In this document: positions 49,138 to 58,472 of the stretch, piece by piece
Position numbering within the stretch: the first letter of the stretch is position 1
How the letters are laid out: the number at the start of each line of letters is the position of its first letter
Assembly: GCF_031656915.1 (NCBI RefSeq)
Contig: NZ_CP134227.1
Coordinates: 2,852,001-2,916,000 of the forward strand
Source of the DNA: Nocardioides marmorisolisilvae
GTDB lineage: Bacteria; Actinomycetota; Actinomycetes; Propionibacteriales; Nocardioidaceae
Direction: 5' to 3'
Length of the DNA stretch: 64,000 nt
Position numbers and translations under genes: made by a program
The notes under the pieces: generated by a model
Seen by the model: only the letters and a program-made list of their open reading frames with translations
Told to the model about the DNA's origin: nothing
Databases searched by the model: none

Positions 49138-49980
49138 TCAGCGGGCCAGCGTGGTGCGGGCCAGCACCGCGCCGTCGTCGCAGGAGTATGCCCTGGCCAG
49201 CCTGGGTCGAGCCCTGACGGGGTCGACGACGAGCGTGGCTCGCACCCCGTCGAGCAGGATCGGCCGGACGTCCTCCCGGGGCCCGACTGCCGGGGACGGA
49301 GCGGTGCAGGTCCGCACGGCCTGCGCTGCGCGATCGTCCAGATTCCCCGCACGCCCCGAGTGCCGCGGCTCGCGCGCCCGTGAGTCGCCTGTCGGGGCGG
49401 GTGTCGCCGCGGAGAACGTCGACAGGCCGTTGTCGAGGCCGAGCAGCGAGCGCACCTGCTCGCCGAACGCCGCCGTGGTGAGCGCCGGGAGCGTGCCGGC
49501 GAGCATGGGGGTGTGCCGATCCGGCTGCTTGGTGGACGCCGGAGCCCGCAGCAGCGAGCCGGAGGGCGAAGGCAGGATCACCCGGCCGCCGGCGGGTGCC
49601 GAGCTGGTGGCGGCGCCTGAGTCGGAGGTGGCGGCTGCGGAGCCCGAATGGCCGGCCTGGCCACGCTGGGCGATCGCGATGCCGCCGCCGATCGCCACCA
49701 CCGCGGCTGCCGCGACCAGGCCGCCGAGCACCCGGCGCCGCAGGGGTACGACGGTGCCCCGTCCGGTGCCCCCTCGCGTGGTCCGCTCGGTGGCCGGTTC
49801 GGTGGCCGATGGGGTGTGCTGCGCGCCGGCGCTGCTGCGACCCGCAGCAAGCCCGGCCAGTACGTCGTCCATCCGGGCGGCGACGTCGGCCGGCATCGGC
49901 TCGTCGGTCCGGGCGTCGGCGAGCAGAGCACGCACCCGGGCGTCGTCCTCGGACAACGGGTCGTTCGGACGATCGGTCAT
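49138..49980 (-). CDS. Membrane-anchored protein downstream of sigM (possible anti-sigma factor)
   Basis: A 280-residue protein. The N-terminal 80 residues are cytoplasmic and start like a zinc-less anti-sigma region (PLSEDDARVRALLADAR); one membrane segment lies around residues 84-104 (VLGGLVAAAAVVAIGGGIAIA); the rest is extracytoplasmic. It overlaps the sigM stop (ATGA), the classic position of a cognate anti-sigma factor such as RsmA. Sequence likeness to known anti-sigma factors is weak, so the role is inferred from place and topology. Confidence 0.7.
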   Translation of the reverse strand: MTDRPNDPLSEDDARVRALLADARTDEPMPADVAARMDDVLAGLAAGRSSAGAQHTPSATEPATERTTRGGTGRGTVVPLRRRVLGGLVAAAAVVAIGGGIAIAQRGQAGHSGSAAATSDSGAATSSAPAGGRVILPSPSGSLLRAPASTKQPDRHTPMLAGTLPALTTAAFGEQVRSLLGLDNGLSTFSAATPAPTGDSRAREPRHSGRAGNLDDRAAQAVRTCTAPSPAVGPREDVRPILLDGVRATLVVDPVRARPRLARAYSCDDGAVLARTTLAR

Positions 49981-50606
49981 GGCTGCTCACCTCCTCGCTG
50001 ATGGGACGCGCCGTCGAGCAGGCCGGTTCCCCTCAGCAGCTCGGCCAGCCGGGTCCGGCCCCGGGCACACCTGCTCTTGACGGTACCGACCGGGCAGTCG
50101 AGCATCTGCGCGACCTCGGCGACCGGGTAGCCCTCCATGTCGACCAGCACGAGTGCGGCGCGCTGCTCCGGCGCCAGCTGCTCGAGCGCGCCCAGCACGG
50201 TGCGTCGGCGTTCGGCGGCGACCGCACCGGCCTCGGGCTCGGTGTCCCCGGCGGTCGCGGCGAGCACCGCCCCCCGGGCGGCGAGGTCGTCGAGGTCGTC
50301 GGGCAGTGGGTCGGCGCGGCGTACCTTGTTGCGCCGGAGCCGGTCCAGTGCGGCGTTGACCACGATGCGGTGCAGCCACGTCGTGACGGCCGAGTCGCCG
50401 CGGAAGCCGTCGCTGCGGGTGAACGCGGAGACGAGCGCGTCCTGGAGGGCGTCCGCGGCATCCTCGGGGTTCCCAGTGGTCCGCAACGCGACCGCCCACA
50501 GCCGGTCGCGGTGCCGGGTGAACAGCACGCCGAACGCCTGCTCGTCGCCGTCGCGATGGGCGGCGAGCAGGTCGGCGTCGGACCGCTCGTCGCGCGGGAC
50601 GGTCAC
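49977..50606 (-). CDS. sigM: ECF RNA polymerase sigma factor SigM-like
   Basis: A 209-residue ECF sigma factor. Region 2 is DLLAAHRDGDEQAFGVLFTR to FRGDSAVTTWLHRIVVNAA; region 4 is LAPEQRAALVLVDMEGYPV with VGTVKSRCARGRTRL. A variable linker of about 45 residues joins them. GTG 50606 overlaps the pseudokinase stop (GTGA), giving the murJ-pseudokinase-sigM-membrane protein order seen in mycobacteria. It likely responds to envelope or oxidative stress. Confidence 0.93.
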   Translation of the reverse strand: MTVPRDERSDADLLAAHRDGDEQAFGVLFTRHRDRLWAVALRTTGNPEDAADALQDALVSAFTRSDGFRGDSAVTTWLHRIVVNAALDRLRRNKVRRADPLPDDLDDLAARGAVLAATAGDTEPEAGAVAAERRRTVLGALEQLAPEQRAALVLVDMEGYPVAEVAQMLDCPVGTVKSRCARGRTRLAELLRGTGLLDGASHQRGGEQP

Positions 50607-52345
50607 GACAAGACCGTGACCTGGTCGATCTCGCCGCGGAAGCCATGGCCGTACGGCGGCAGCCTCGTCAGCCAGACCACGACGAACCGGGTCTTCACCG
50701 GCGAGCCCGGTCGCAGCGTCGTCTCGCGCTGGTCGGCGGTGACCGAGGCGACCTTGCGCAGCCCGGTAAGCGATGTCGGGGGAGTGTCCGAGCCCGTCGA
50801 TGCGGCGTACAGGTCGACCGAGGTGGGGGAACCGCGCAGGGTCAGCCGGACCGATCCCACCGAGCGGTCGGTGCCGAAGTCGAGCAGCAGTCCGACGCCC
50901 GACTTCAGCCCGCCGAGTGCGGCAGTGGCGTAGGTCATCGTGGTCCAGCCGGTGTTGCCCCGGTCGTCGATCGCGAGCGGCACCTCCTGGGGGTTCTCCG
51001 ACGGGTCCGGCTTCCCCTTGGCGTTGCGGCCCTCGGGGTCGAAGTCGTGGACGGCCACGGGTGTGAGCACCTGGTCCGTGGGTCGGGCGGACCCCGACGG
51101 CGTCGGGTGCGTGCTGGCGCTGGGCGTGTGGTGGTCGTGCCCCAGCTCGAAGGCGAGCACCATCGCCACCAGCAGCACCACCACGCCCGCTGCGATCAGC
51201 ATCGTGCGCAGTGGGTGCCGGCCGTCGGTGGGGACCGCGGTGTCGTCGGCCGGCGGAGCGGACCCGGTGTCGTCGCCGAAGAGCCAGGCGGACGAGCCCC
51301 GGTCGGCGTCGGGGAGGGGGGTACGCCGCTCGGTGCCCGCGAACAGCGGCCGGTCGGGATGCTCTTCGTACGGCGGCAGCGAGGGCTGGGTGTCGAGCAG
51401 GGCCGGCGGTCCGGGCTCGTCGGGCCGGCCGGTCGGCCGCTCGTCGGGACGCTCGGGCCCGAACGGAGCGGGCAGCTGGTCGCGCCGGATCGCGACCGTC
51501 GGCTCGGTGTGCATGCTCTGCACGTCGAGCGGGGCCGACGCGAGCGGGTCGCCGACCTGGTCCTCGAGCGCGGCGAGGAGCTCGTGCGCCGACTCGATCG
51601 GCAGCGCGTGACTCTGCGCCTCCTTGCGCAGCACCCGGGAGCAGATCGCGTCGAGCATCCGGGGCACGCCGGCGCGGACCTGTCGGGGCCGCAGGGGTCC
51701 GCCGTGGTCCGTCGGCGCCCGGGGGACCGCGCTGGGTGAGATCCCGGGCCAGCGAGCGGTGAGGGCGGCGTACAGCAACGACGCGAGGTCGACCACGTCG
51801 GCCTGGCGTCCGTCCAGGTCGCCGTACCCGCGCTCGCGGACGCAGGGCTCGGCAGTGGCCGGCCCCTCGACGGCGGCGGTGACCACGAAGCCGATCAGCT
51901 TGACCGCGCCGGCCTCGGTGACCAGCACGCTCTCGGGGGTCAGCCGGCCGTGGCTGACCCCGGCGGCGTGCGCGGCCGCGATCGACTCGGCGACCTCGCG
52001 GACCAGCCAGGCGGCCCGGCTCGCCGGCAGCGGGCCCTGCTGCAGCATCACGTCCAGCGAGGTGCCCCAGCCCCACTCGTTGACCACCCAGGTGACCTCG
52101 TCGCCGGCGTCGCAGTCGAGCACCCGGAGCAGATGGGTCTCGCTGACCGTCGCGGAGTCACGGGCTGCGGCCATCAGCCGTTCGGCGCGCGGGTCGTCGC
52201 CGGCCACGGTGTGGATCGCCACGCTCCGCCCCAAGACGGTGTCGACACCTCGCCAGAAGCGTGCCCCGTCCGTCTCCGAGAGGAGGTCGTCGAGGCGGTA
52301 GCGGCCGCCGAGCAGGACGCCCGGACCGATCGCGTCAGTGGTCAC
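50603..52345 (-). CDS. Membrane pseudokinase (PknB-like fold) with extracytoplasmic discoidin-like domain
   Basis: About 580 residues. Residues 1-260 have a Ser/Thr kinase fold, but the catalytic HRD is replaced (VSHGRLTPESVLV) and the DFG Asp is gone (VKLIGFVV), so it should not phosphorylate. A Pro-rich linker, one membrane helix (MLIAAGVVVLLVAMVLAFEL) and an outer domain follow, resembling discoidin/carbohydrate-binding modules (IDDRGNTGWTTMTYAT). In mycobacteria this pseudokinase is fused to MurJ and bound by FhaA; here it is a separate gene after murJ. GTG 52345 has GGGAGG just upstream. Confidence 0.82.
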   Translation of the reverse strand: MTTDAIGPGVLLGGRYRLDDLLSETDGARFWRGVDTVLGRSVAIHTVAGDDPRAERLMAAARDSATVSETHLLRVLDCDAGDEVTWVVNEWGWGTSLDVMLQQGPLPASRAAWLVREVAESIAAAHAAGVSHGRLTPESVLVTEAGAVKLIGFVVTAAVEGPATAEPCVRERGYGDLDGRQADVVDLASLLYAALTARWPGISPSAVPRAPTDHGGPLRPRQVRAGVPRMLDAICSRVLRKEAQSHALPIESAHELLAALEDQVGDPLASAPLDVQSMHTEPTVAIRRDQLPAPFGPERPDERPTGRPDEPGPPALLDTQPSLPPYEEHPDRPLFAGTERRTPLPDADRGSSAWLFGDDTGSAPPADDTAVPTDGRHPLRTMLIAAGVVVLLVAMVLAFELGHDHHTPSASTHPTPSGSARPTDQVLTPVAVHDFDPEGRNAKGKPDPSENPQEVPLAIDDRGNTGWTTMTYATAALGGLKSGVGLLLDFGTDRSVGSVRLTLRGSPTSVDLYAASTGSDTPPTSLTGLRKVASVTADQRETTLRPGSPVKTRFVVVWLTRLPPYGHGFRGEIDQVTVLS

Positions 52346-52427
52346 GTCCCTCCCGCCGGCTGCTGTGCCATCCGTGCTCGGCTCCCGTTCGGAGCCTGCG
52401 TGGCCAATCGTAGGGCGGACCGCGCCG

Positions 52428-54125
52428 TCATCGGCGCAGCCTGCCGACAACGGTGCGGGTCAGGCCGTCCAGCTCACTGATCCGCATCAGCCGCGCCAGG
52501 ACCAGCACCACGACGACGTCCACCCCGCCGGTCACCGCGAGCCGGAGCAGCACCTCCGGCTTGCCCACCCCGGAAAGCACCTGGTGCAGGCCGTGCATGA
52601 CCAGCCAGGCCACCACGGTGGCCACGCCCGTGGCGATCGCCAGCCGCACCAGGAACCGGAGGACGCGGCTGCCATCGATGCCGCCCAGGCGCCGGGAGAG
52701 CTGGGTCAGCGAGAGGGTCGCGCCGACCAGGTACGACGCCGAGTAGGCGATCACCAGCCGAGGCGCGATCTCCCGGTCCGGTGCGCCGTGGGTGAGCCAC
52801 AGCGCGACCACGATGTTTGTGAGCGCCACGGCACACTGGATGTGGAAGACCCTCCGGGTCTCCTCCAGCGCGTAGAACGAGCGCAGCGACAGGTAGTGCA
52901 CGGTGTAGAAGACGACCCCGAGGGCGAACAGCGACAGGGTCGGCGCGAACCGCCCCGACGTCGACGACGACGCGCCCCAGCCGTAGACCAGCCCCGAGAG
53001 ATCGGTGGCCACCACCGGTACGACGGCCATCAGCGGGAGCACGATCGACAAGGTGGTGCGCAGCGTGGCGCTGGACTCCCGACCCAGGGCGCGCAGGTCG
53101 CCGGCCGCGGCGAAACGCGACAGCTGCGGCAGCACCGCGGTGGCCAGCGACACCGTGATGATCGAGTGCGGCACCATCACCAGCAAGAAGGCGTAGGAGT
53201 AGATGGTGTAGCCGGTGCCCTGGGTGCCGCCGCCCCCGCAGGCCGCGCCGGCGGCCTGGGCAGTGCCGCTCGAGGCCAGCCGGACGACGATCGCGTAGGC
53301 GATCTGGTTGACCACCACGAACAGCACCGTCCACACCCCGAGCCGCAAGGTGTGCCCGAGGCCGCTGTTCCGGAAGTCGAACCGCGGCCGGAAGTGGAAG
53401 CCCGCGGCGCGCAGGTAGGGGATCAGCACCAGCAGCTGGGCGGCGATGCCCACGGTCGAGCCGAGGCCGAGCAGGGCCTCCTGGCCACCGCCGTACCCGC
53501 CCGTCGCGTTGCGCGGGGCGGCGCCGAAGACGCCGAGGTACGTCGCGAGCACCGCGACCGCCACCACGTTGTTGACGATGGGCGCCCACATCATCGGGCC
53601 GAAGCTGCCGCGGGCGTTGAGCACCTGCCCGACCAGCACGAACATCCCGTAGAAGAACACCTGGGGCAGGCACCAGCGGGCGAACGCGAACACGGACTCG
53701 CGCTGGTCGGTGCACACGCTGGTGAAGTAGGAGCCGTCCAGGAACAGGTGCATGAGCAGGGGTGCCAGCACCACCAGCACCGCGGAGGCGCCGGCCAGGA
53801 ACAGCCCGGCGAGGGTGATCACCCTGTTGGTGTAGGCCTCGCCGCCGTCGGCGTCGGTCTTCTGGGCACGCACCAGCTGCGGGACGAGGACGGCGTTGAA
53901 CACCCCGCCGGCCAGCAGGATGTAGAGCATGTTCGGCACCGTGTTGGCGATGTTGAACACGTCGCCGTGCAGCCCGTTGCCGATCGCGGCCATCAGCATG
54001 CCGTTGCGGACGAACCCGCTGAGCCGGGAGACCACCGTCCCCGACGCCATCACCGCGCTGGAGCCGAGGACCGAGCCGCCGTCGCCGCCCCGGGGCCGCA
54101 GCCGTGCCCTGACCGGCCCCCTCAT
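52428..54125 (-). CDS. murJ: Lipid II flippase MurJ
   Basis: A 565-residue membrane protein of the MviN/MurJ family with about 14 helices. It starts SGTVVSRLSGFVRNGMLMAA; conserved Arg residues lie in the first helices, and NTVPNMLYILLAGGVFNAVLVPQ is diagnostic. It moves lipid II across the membrane for peptidoglycan synthesis. ATG 54125 overlaps the DUF6049 stop (ATGA). Unlike mycobacterial MurJ it has no kinase-like tail; that part is in the next gene. Confidence 0.95.
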   Translation of the reverse strand: MRGPVRARLRPRGGDGGSVLGSSAVMASGTVVSRLSGFVRNGMLMAAIGNGLHGDVFNIANTVPNMLYILLAGGVFNAVLVPQLVRAQKTDADGGEAYTNRVITLAGLFLAGASAVLVVLAPLLMHLFLDGSYFTSVCTDQRESVFAFARWCLPQVFFYGMFVLVGQVLNARGSFGPMMWAPIVNNVVAVAVLATYLGVFGAAPRNATGGYGGGQEALLGLGSTVGIAAQLLVLIPYLRAAGFHFRPRFDFRNSGLGHTLRLGVWTVLFVVVNQIAYAIVVRLASSGTAQAAGAACGGGGTQGTGYTIYSYAFLLVMVPHSIITVSLATAVLPQLSRFAAAGDLRALGRESSATLRTTLSIVLPLMAVVPVVATDLSGLVYGWGASSSTSGRFAPTLSLFALGVVFYTVHYLSLRSFYALEETRRVFHIQCAVALTNIVVALWLTHGAPDREIAPRLVIAYSASYLVGATLSLTQLSRRLGGIDGSRVLRFLVRLAIATGVATVVAWLVMHGLHQVLSGVGKPEVLLRLAVTGGVDVVVVLVLARLMRISELDGLTRTVVGRLRR

Positions 54126-56239
54126 CCGGCGGCCTTCCTCTCGCGCAGCCGGCGGCGGACCTGACGCAGCACCATCACCACCAGCAGGGCCAGACCGGCT
54201 CCCATGATCACCCAGAAGACCATGCCCACCTGGCTGGTGCGCAGGTTGAACACCAGTGCGGTGCCGACCTTCTGGCCCGCGGTCGTGATCGGCGTGAGCG
54301 CGACCTCGTGCACCCCGATCGCGCGGGCGTGGGCCACCAGTCGGACCGTGGTCCGCTGACCGGCGGCGAGCTGGATCGCGTGCGGAGCCTCGATGGTGAT
54401 GTCCGGGTTGCCCGTCCGGGCACGGACGGTGACCTTGATGGGTACGTCGAGCCCGTTGAGCATCGAGACGGTCAGCACACCGGACTCGCCCGAGAGCGTG
54501 ACGAACTGGGTACCGATCAGTCGGACCCCGGCCAGCAGGATCCGCAGCGCGTCGGCGAGCTCGGTGGCCTCGAGCCTCGCCGCGATCGGATCCGCGCGGG
54601 CGTCGTAGGACACCGCGGCCAGCGCGGCGCCGGTGACGCGATCCGTCACCGAGCGGTGCGCGCCAGCGTCGGAGTCGGGCTGCGGCCCGCCCACGTCGAC
54701 GAGCTGGCCGAGCACCGACCCGAGGTGGGCCAGCTGGCGCGCTGACCGGGCGTTCGTCAGTGGGATCTCGTCCTGGACCGCGTCGTGCGGCCAGCTCAGC
54801 GTGGGCCGGCGCACCGGCTCGCCGGCCGGCAGCGACTGCAGCTGCAGCCAACTCGGGTCGAGCCCCGCGTAGAACGCCGGGTAGGCGCTGGGGTCGTCGG
54901 GGTTCCAGTTCGCCGGGAGCGAGACGATCAGGGTCCGCGACGTGCGCTGCAGCGACTCGATCGCGGCGTCGGAGGCGATCCGCTGTCGCAGCGACAGCGA
55001 GTCCAGCTGCGGTGCTGGCAGCGGCCCACCCGCGGAGGTGCGGGCGTCGGTGGAGACGAACCGGCGGCCACCGCTGGACACGACCGGCCGGCGGACGTCC
55101 TGGCCGTGGTCGGAGAGCAGCACGGTCACACCGGCCGCCAGGTGCCGGACCACGGCCGGGTCGAGGTAGCCATCGATCGGCGCGACCGCGGGAGTCGCCG
55201 GGATGCCTCGTGTCCTGAACGCTGCAGTGGACAGGGCCCGGGCCTGCTTGAGCAGCCCCACGTGGTGGTGGTCCCCGAGCGCGGAAACGTCGGGGTCGCC
55301 GTACGGCAGGGCGAGGGTGGTGCCGTTCCGCATCAGCGTGGTCATCGAGCGCAGCCAGGTGCGGGCGTTCGCCCGGTCCTGGTCGGTGAGCTCGGGTGCC
55401 GCGGCGCCGTTGGCACCGGAGGTGCTGCTCGACGGAGAGGGCGACGGCGAGGATCGCTGGCCGGGCTTCGCCGCCCCGATCCCCAGGGGCGGATTGCCGT
55501 CGACGATGTCCTGGGCGGCGTCGAGCACGGCAGGATCGACCAGCCAGGTCAGCGTGTTGCCGGAGGCCGCCTGCCCGAAGGCCGCGATCCGGCCCAGTCG
55601 TCCGGAGGGGGAGAAGGACTGGGCGAGGTCCTGCACGTCGCGCAGGGTGCCGTCGTCGGCTCGCCGTACCGGAGCTCGGATCGGCAGCACCATCGCGACG
55701 GACGCCTGGGCCTTGTGCGGCAGCAGCGGGATGAACGTGCGCGCGCGCCCGTCGGCGATCCCGTCACGCCCCGCGGGACTCTCGCCCAGCACGTGCACGC
55801 CGAGCCAGTAGACGCCCGGCGCCCCGGAGATCTGCAACTGGCTGCGCGGCACCTTCAGGTGGAACGTCGTGCTCGCGCCCGGCACGAGGTTGCCGACCGG
55901 GACGCCGAGCGGCAGCAGCCGCTGGCCGAAGTCGGTGGAGTTGGGGTCGGTGAGCGCGGCCGCCTCGACGGCGGCACGGTCGGTCATCGGGGAGGGCGAG
56001 GTAAGCGGATAGACGTTGAGCCGCTTCCAGGTCACCGAGGAGTCGTTGCGGATGACCCCGTCGATCGTGATCCGGCCGTGCCGGGGGATGACCGCGGGGT
56101 TCAGCGAGGTGATCCGGACCGTCAACGCGGGGTCGTCGTCGCCGGCTGCGGCCGCCGGGCCGGTCGCGAACGGCGCCAGCAGCGCTGTCAGCAGCCCGAG
56201 CAGCCCCAGCAGCGCGATCAAAGGCCGGGCTCGGGTCAC
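54122..56239 (-). CDS. DUF6049 secreted/membrane-anchored protein
   Basis: A 705-residue protein. An N-terminal signal peptide (PLIALLGLLGLLTALLAPFA) and a C-terminal membrane helix (VFWVIMGAGLALLVVMVLRQ) frame a large outer region with an Ig-like start (LTVRITSLNPAVIPRHGRI). The order DUF6049-murJ is conserved in actinobacteria (the Rv3909 position). The function is unknown, presumably in envelope assembly. GTG 56239 is chosen; the same frame stays open to 57820 but that part is antisense to pcnB. Confidence 0.88.
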   Translation of the reverse strand: MTRARPLIALLGLLGLLTALLAPFATGPAAAAGDDDPALTVRITSLNPAVIPRHGRITIDGVIRNDSSVTWKRLNVYPLTSPSPMTDRAAVEAAALTDPNSTDFGQRLLPLGVPVGNLVPGASTTFHLKVPRSQLQISGAPGVYWLGVHVLGESPAGRDGIADGRARTFIPLLPHKAQASVAMVLPIRAPVRRADDGTLRDVQDLAQSFSPSGRLGRIAAFGQAASGNTLTWLVDPAVLDAAQDIVDGNPPLGIGAAKPGQRSSPSPSPSSSTSGANGAAAPELTDQDRANARTWLRSMTTLMRNGTTLALPYGDPDVSALGDHHHVGLLKQARALSTAAFRTRGIPATPAVAPIDGYLDPAVVRHLAAGVTVLLSDHGQDVRRPVVSSGGRRFVSTDARTSAGGPLPAPQLDSLSLRQRIASDAAIESLQRTSRTLIVSLPANWNPDDPSAYPAFYAGLDPSWLQLQSLPAGEPVRRPTLSWPHDAVQDEIPLTNARSARQLAHLGSVLGQLVDVGGPQPDSDAGAHRSVTDRVTGAALAAVSYDARADPIAARLEATELADALRILLAGVRLIGTQFVTLSGESGVLTVSMLNGLDVPIKVTVRARTGNPDITIEAPHAIQLAAGQRTTVRLVAHARAIGVHEVALTPITTAGQKVGTALVFNLRTSQVGMVFWVIMGAGLALLVVMVLRQVRRRLRERKAAG

Positions 56240-56281
56240 GGGGCCAAGGCTAAGGGTCGGGCCCGGATAGAGTGGTCTCCC

Positions 56282-57724
56282 GTGTCCGAGCCGCCGTTGT
56301 TGATGACCGAAGTCCAGGACCGGGTCGCCCGTGAGCTCGCTCGGCTGGCACCGGTGGTCGACCCACTCGGCGCCCGGTTCGCCGACGCCGGGGAGCAGAT
56401 CGCGCTGGTCGGCGGCCCCGTTCGCGACGCGATGCTCGGGCGTGACCTCTACGACCTGGACTTCACCACCTCTGCCCCGCCGGAGCGCACCGAGCAGCTG
56501 CTCAGCGGGTGGGCGGACGCGGTGTGGGACATCGGCCGGGCGTTCGGGACGATCGGCGCCCGCCGGGGCGACTGGCAGATCGAGATCACCACCTTCCGCA
56601 CCGAGGCCTACGACCCGTCCAGCCGCAAGCCGGCGGTGCAGTACGGCGACAGCCTGGCCGGCGATCTCCGGCGCCGCGACTTCACCGTGAACGCGATGGC
56701 GATCCTGCTGCCCGGACATGAGTTCGAGGACCCCTACGGCGGCGTGGTCGACCTGGCCCACCGCCTGCTGCGGACCCCCGGTCGTGCGGAGGACTCGTTC
56801 TCCGACGACCCCCTGCGGATGATGCGGGCCGCCCGGTTCGCCGCCCAGCTCGGCTTCGAGGTCGACCCCGACGTCGTCCGCGCGATGACGGAGATGGCCG
56901 AGCGGATCACGATCGTCTCGGCCGAACGGGTCCGCGACGAGCTCGTCAAGCTGATCTGCGCGCCGTACCCGCGGGCCGGCCTGACCCTGATGGTGGACAC
57001 CGGGCTGGCGGCGTACGTGCTGCCCGAGCTGCCCGCGCTGGCGCTCGAGCGTGACGAGCACCACCGGCACAAGGACGTCTACGAGCACACCCTGACCGTG
57101 CTCGAGCAGGCGATCGACCAGGAGGACCGGCTTGGCGGCGGGCCCGACTTCGTGTCCCGGTTCGCCGCGCTGATGCACGACGTCGGCAAGCCGAGGACGC
57201 GCCGGTTCGTCGGCGACGGCACCGTCACCTTCCACCACCACGACGTCGTCGGCGCCAAGCTGACCCGCAAGCGGATGCAGGCGCTGCGATTCTCCGGCGA
57301 CGAGATCGACGCGGTGGCCAAGCTGGTCGAGCTGCATCTGCGCTTCCACGGGTACGGCTCGGGTGAGTGGACCGACTCCGCCGTACGCCGGTATGTGCGC
57401 GACGCCGGGGACCAGCTCGAGCGGCTGCACATCCTGACCCGGGCCGACTGCACCACCCGCAGCCAGCGCAAGGCCGACCGGCTGCGCCGTACCTACGACG
57501 ACCTCGAGGCGAGGATCGCCCGGCTCGGCGAGGAGGAGGAGCTGGCCTCGATCCGCCCCGACCTCGACGGCAACGAGATCATGGAGGTCCTCGGCATCCC
57601 GCCCGGCCGGGAGGTCGGAGAGGCCTACCGCTTCCTGCTCGAGCTGCGCCTCGACCACGGCCCGATGTCCCCCGACCGGGCCCGCGCCGCCCTCCTCGAC
57701 TGGTGGCGCAGCACCCACCCCTGA
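56282..57724 (+). CDS. pcnB: CCA tRNA nucleotidyltransferase
   Basis: A 480-residue class II nucleotidyltransferase with an HD domain. Catalytic site LVGGPVRDAMLGRDLYDLDF; RRRDFTVNAMA; SDDPLRMMRAARFAAQLGF. The HD region has YEHTLTVLEQ and ALMHDVGKPRTR. It adds or repairs the CCA end of tRNAs; the tRNA-Ile in this window lacks an encoded CCA. GTG 56282 is preceded by TAGAGT 9 bases upstream, compatible with a leaderless transcript. Confidence 0.95.
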   Translation: MSEPPLLMTEVQDRVARELARLAPVVDPLGARFADAGEQIALVGGPVRDAMLGRDLYDLDFTTSAPPERTEQLLSGWADAVWDIGRAFGTIGARRGDWQIEITTFRTEAYDPSSRKPAVQYGDSLAGDLRRRDFTVNAMAILLPGHEFEDPYGGVVDLAHRLLRTPGRAEDSFSDDPLRMMRAARFAAQLGFEVDPDVVRAMTEMAERITIVSAERVRDELVKLICAPYPRAGLTLMVDTGLAAYVLPELPALALERDEHHRHKDVYEHTLTVLEQAIDQEDRLGGGPDFVSRFAALMHDVGKPRTRRFVGDGTVTFHHHDVVGAKLTRKRMQALRFSGDEIDAVAKLVELHLRFHGYGSGEWTDSAVRRYVRDAGDQLERLHILTRADCTTRSQRKADRLRRTYDDLEARIARLGEEEELASIRPDLDGNEIMEVLGIPPGREVGEAYRFLLELRLDHGPMSPDRARAALLDWWRSTHP

Positions 57725-57742
57725 TCCCACCCCTGACCCCCC

Positions 57743-57826
57743 CGAGTGGTCCCACATGACGCGCGAGTGGTCGGAAATGACGCGCGAGTGGTCCCAGATG
57801 ACGCGCGATTGGTCCCACATGGTGCG
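57743..57826 (+). repeat. Four tandem 21-bp repeats after pcnB
   Basis: Units at 57743, 57764, 57785 and 57806, each near CGAGTGGTCCCACATGACGC plus G, with few substitutions, mostly in the middle. Because 21 is a multiple of 3 they stay open in several frames but do not look like protein. Confidence 0.85.
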
Positions 57827-57906
57827 CCAGATGTGACGACTCGGTCGTCATACGGGACGCTTCGACGGATATTTGTGACGTCTCGGCGAGGAAGAGGAGG
57901 CCAGGA

Positions 57907-58388
57907 ATGGGCAACAGGAACGACGTACCGGAGCTGAGTGAGAGCGTGGAGATCGCGGCGCCGCCGGCGACCGTGTGGGGGCTGGTGCGCGACCCGCGGA
58001 ACATGACCAGGTGGAGCCCGCAGACGAGCAGGTCGTTCCTGCGTACGCCGGGTGAGATCCGCGAGGGATCTCGCTTCCTCAACATCAACCGCAAGGGCGT
58101 GCTGGTCTGGCCGACCCGCTCGAAGGTGGTCCGGTTCGTCCCCGAGCAGGAGATCGCCTGGCGGGTCAAGGACAACTACGCGATCTGAGCCTGCGACTCG
58201 AGCCCGCCGACGTCGGGGGTACGACGGGCACCCGGCTGGTGCAGACCCGCGAGACCCCGCAGGGCATCTCGAACGTGTCCGCGAGGCTGACCGACACGGT
58301 GATGGGCGGGCAGGACAGGTTCACCCGCGACCTCCGTGCCGGGATGGCCCAGACCTTGGAGCGGATCAGGGCCGAGGCCGAGGGCTGA
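57907..58388 (+). pseudogene. SRPBCC-family protein gene with a frameshift
   Basis: The first 93 residues (VEIAAPPATVWGLVRDPRNM, FLNINRKGVLVWPTRSKV) are the start of a polyketide-cyclase/START-like (SRPBCC) protein. The frame stops at 58186-58188, but the +1 frame goes on (LRLEPADVGGTTGTRLVQTRE to ERIRAEAEG, stop 58388). Adding one base near 58187 would give a normal protein of about 160 residues. Either a true single-base deletion or a sequencing error. Confidence 0.75.
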
Positions 58389-58458
58389 GCTCGTCGCCAG
58401 GCTCGGCGATCAGAGGCGCGGGGCGTCTGCGCGACCTTCCGCGCGGTCACCATCCGTG

Positions 58459-58472
58459 CGAACATATGTTCG
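58459..58472. promoter_or_regulatory. LexA (SOS) box at the dinB start
   Basis: CGAACATATGTTCG, a perfect palindrome matching the actinobacterial LexA operator CGAAC-N4-GTTCG, ending on the base before the dinB ATG. Confidence 0.85.

Noticed and set aside
54785-56281. Long N-terminal extension in frame with pcnB
   Set aside because: It is antisense to DUF6049, repetitive in composition, and pcnB homologues begin at the chosen start.
56240-57820. Extension of DUF6049 upstream on the minus strand
   Set aside because: It lies opposite pcnB; the signal peptide begins right after GTG 56239, which fixes the start.
57743-57826. Possible CRISPR array
   Set aside because: Units are contiguous 21-mers without unique spacers and no cas genes are present.
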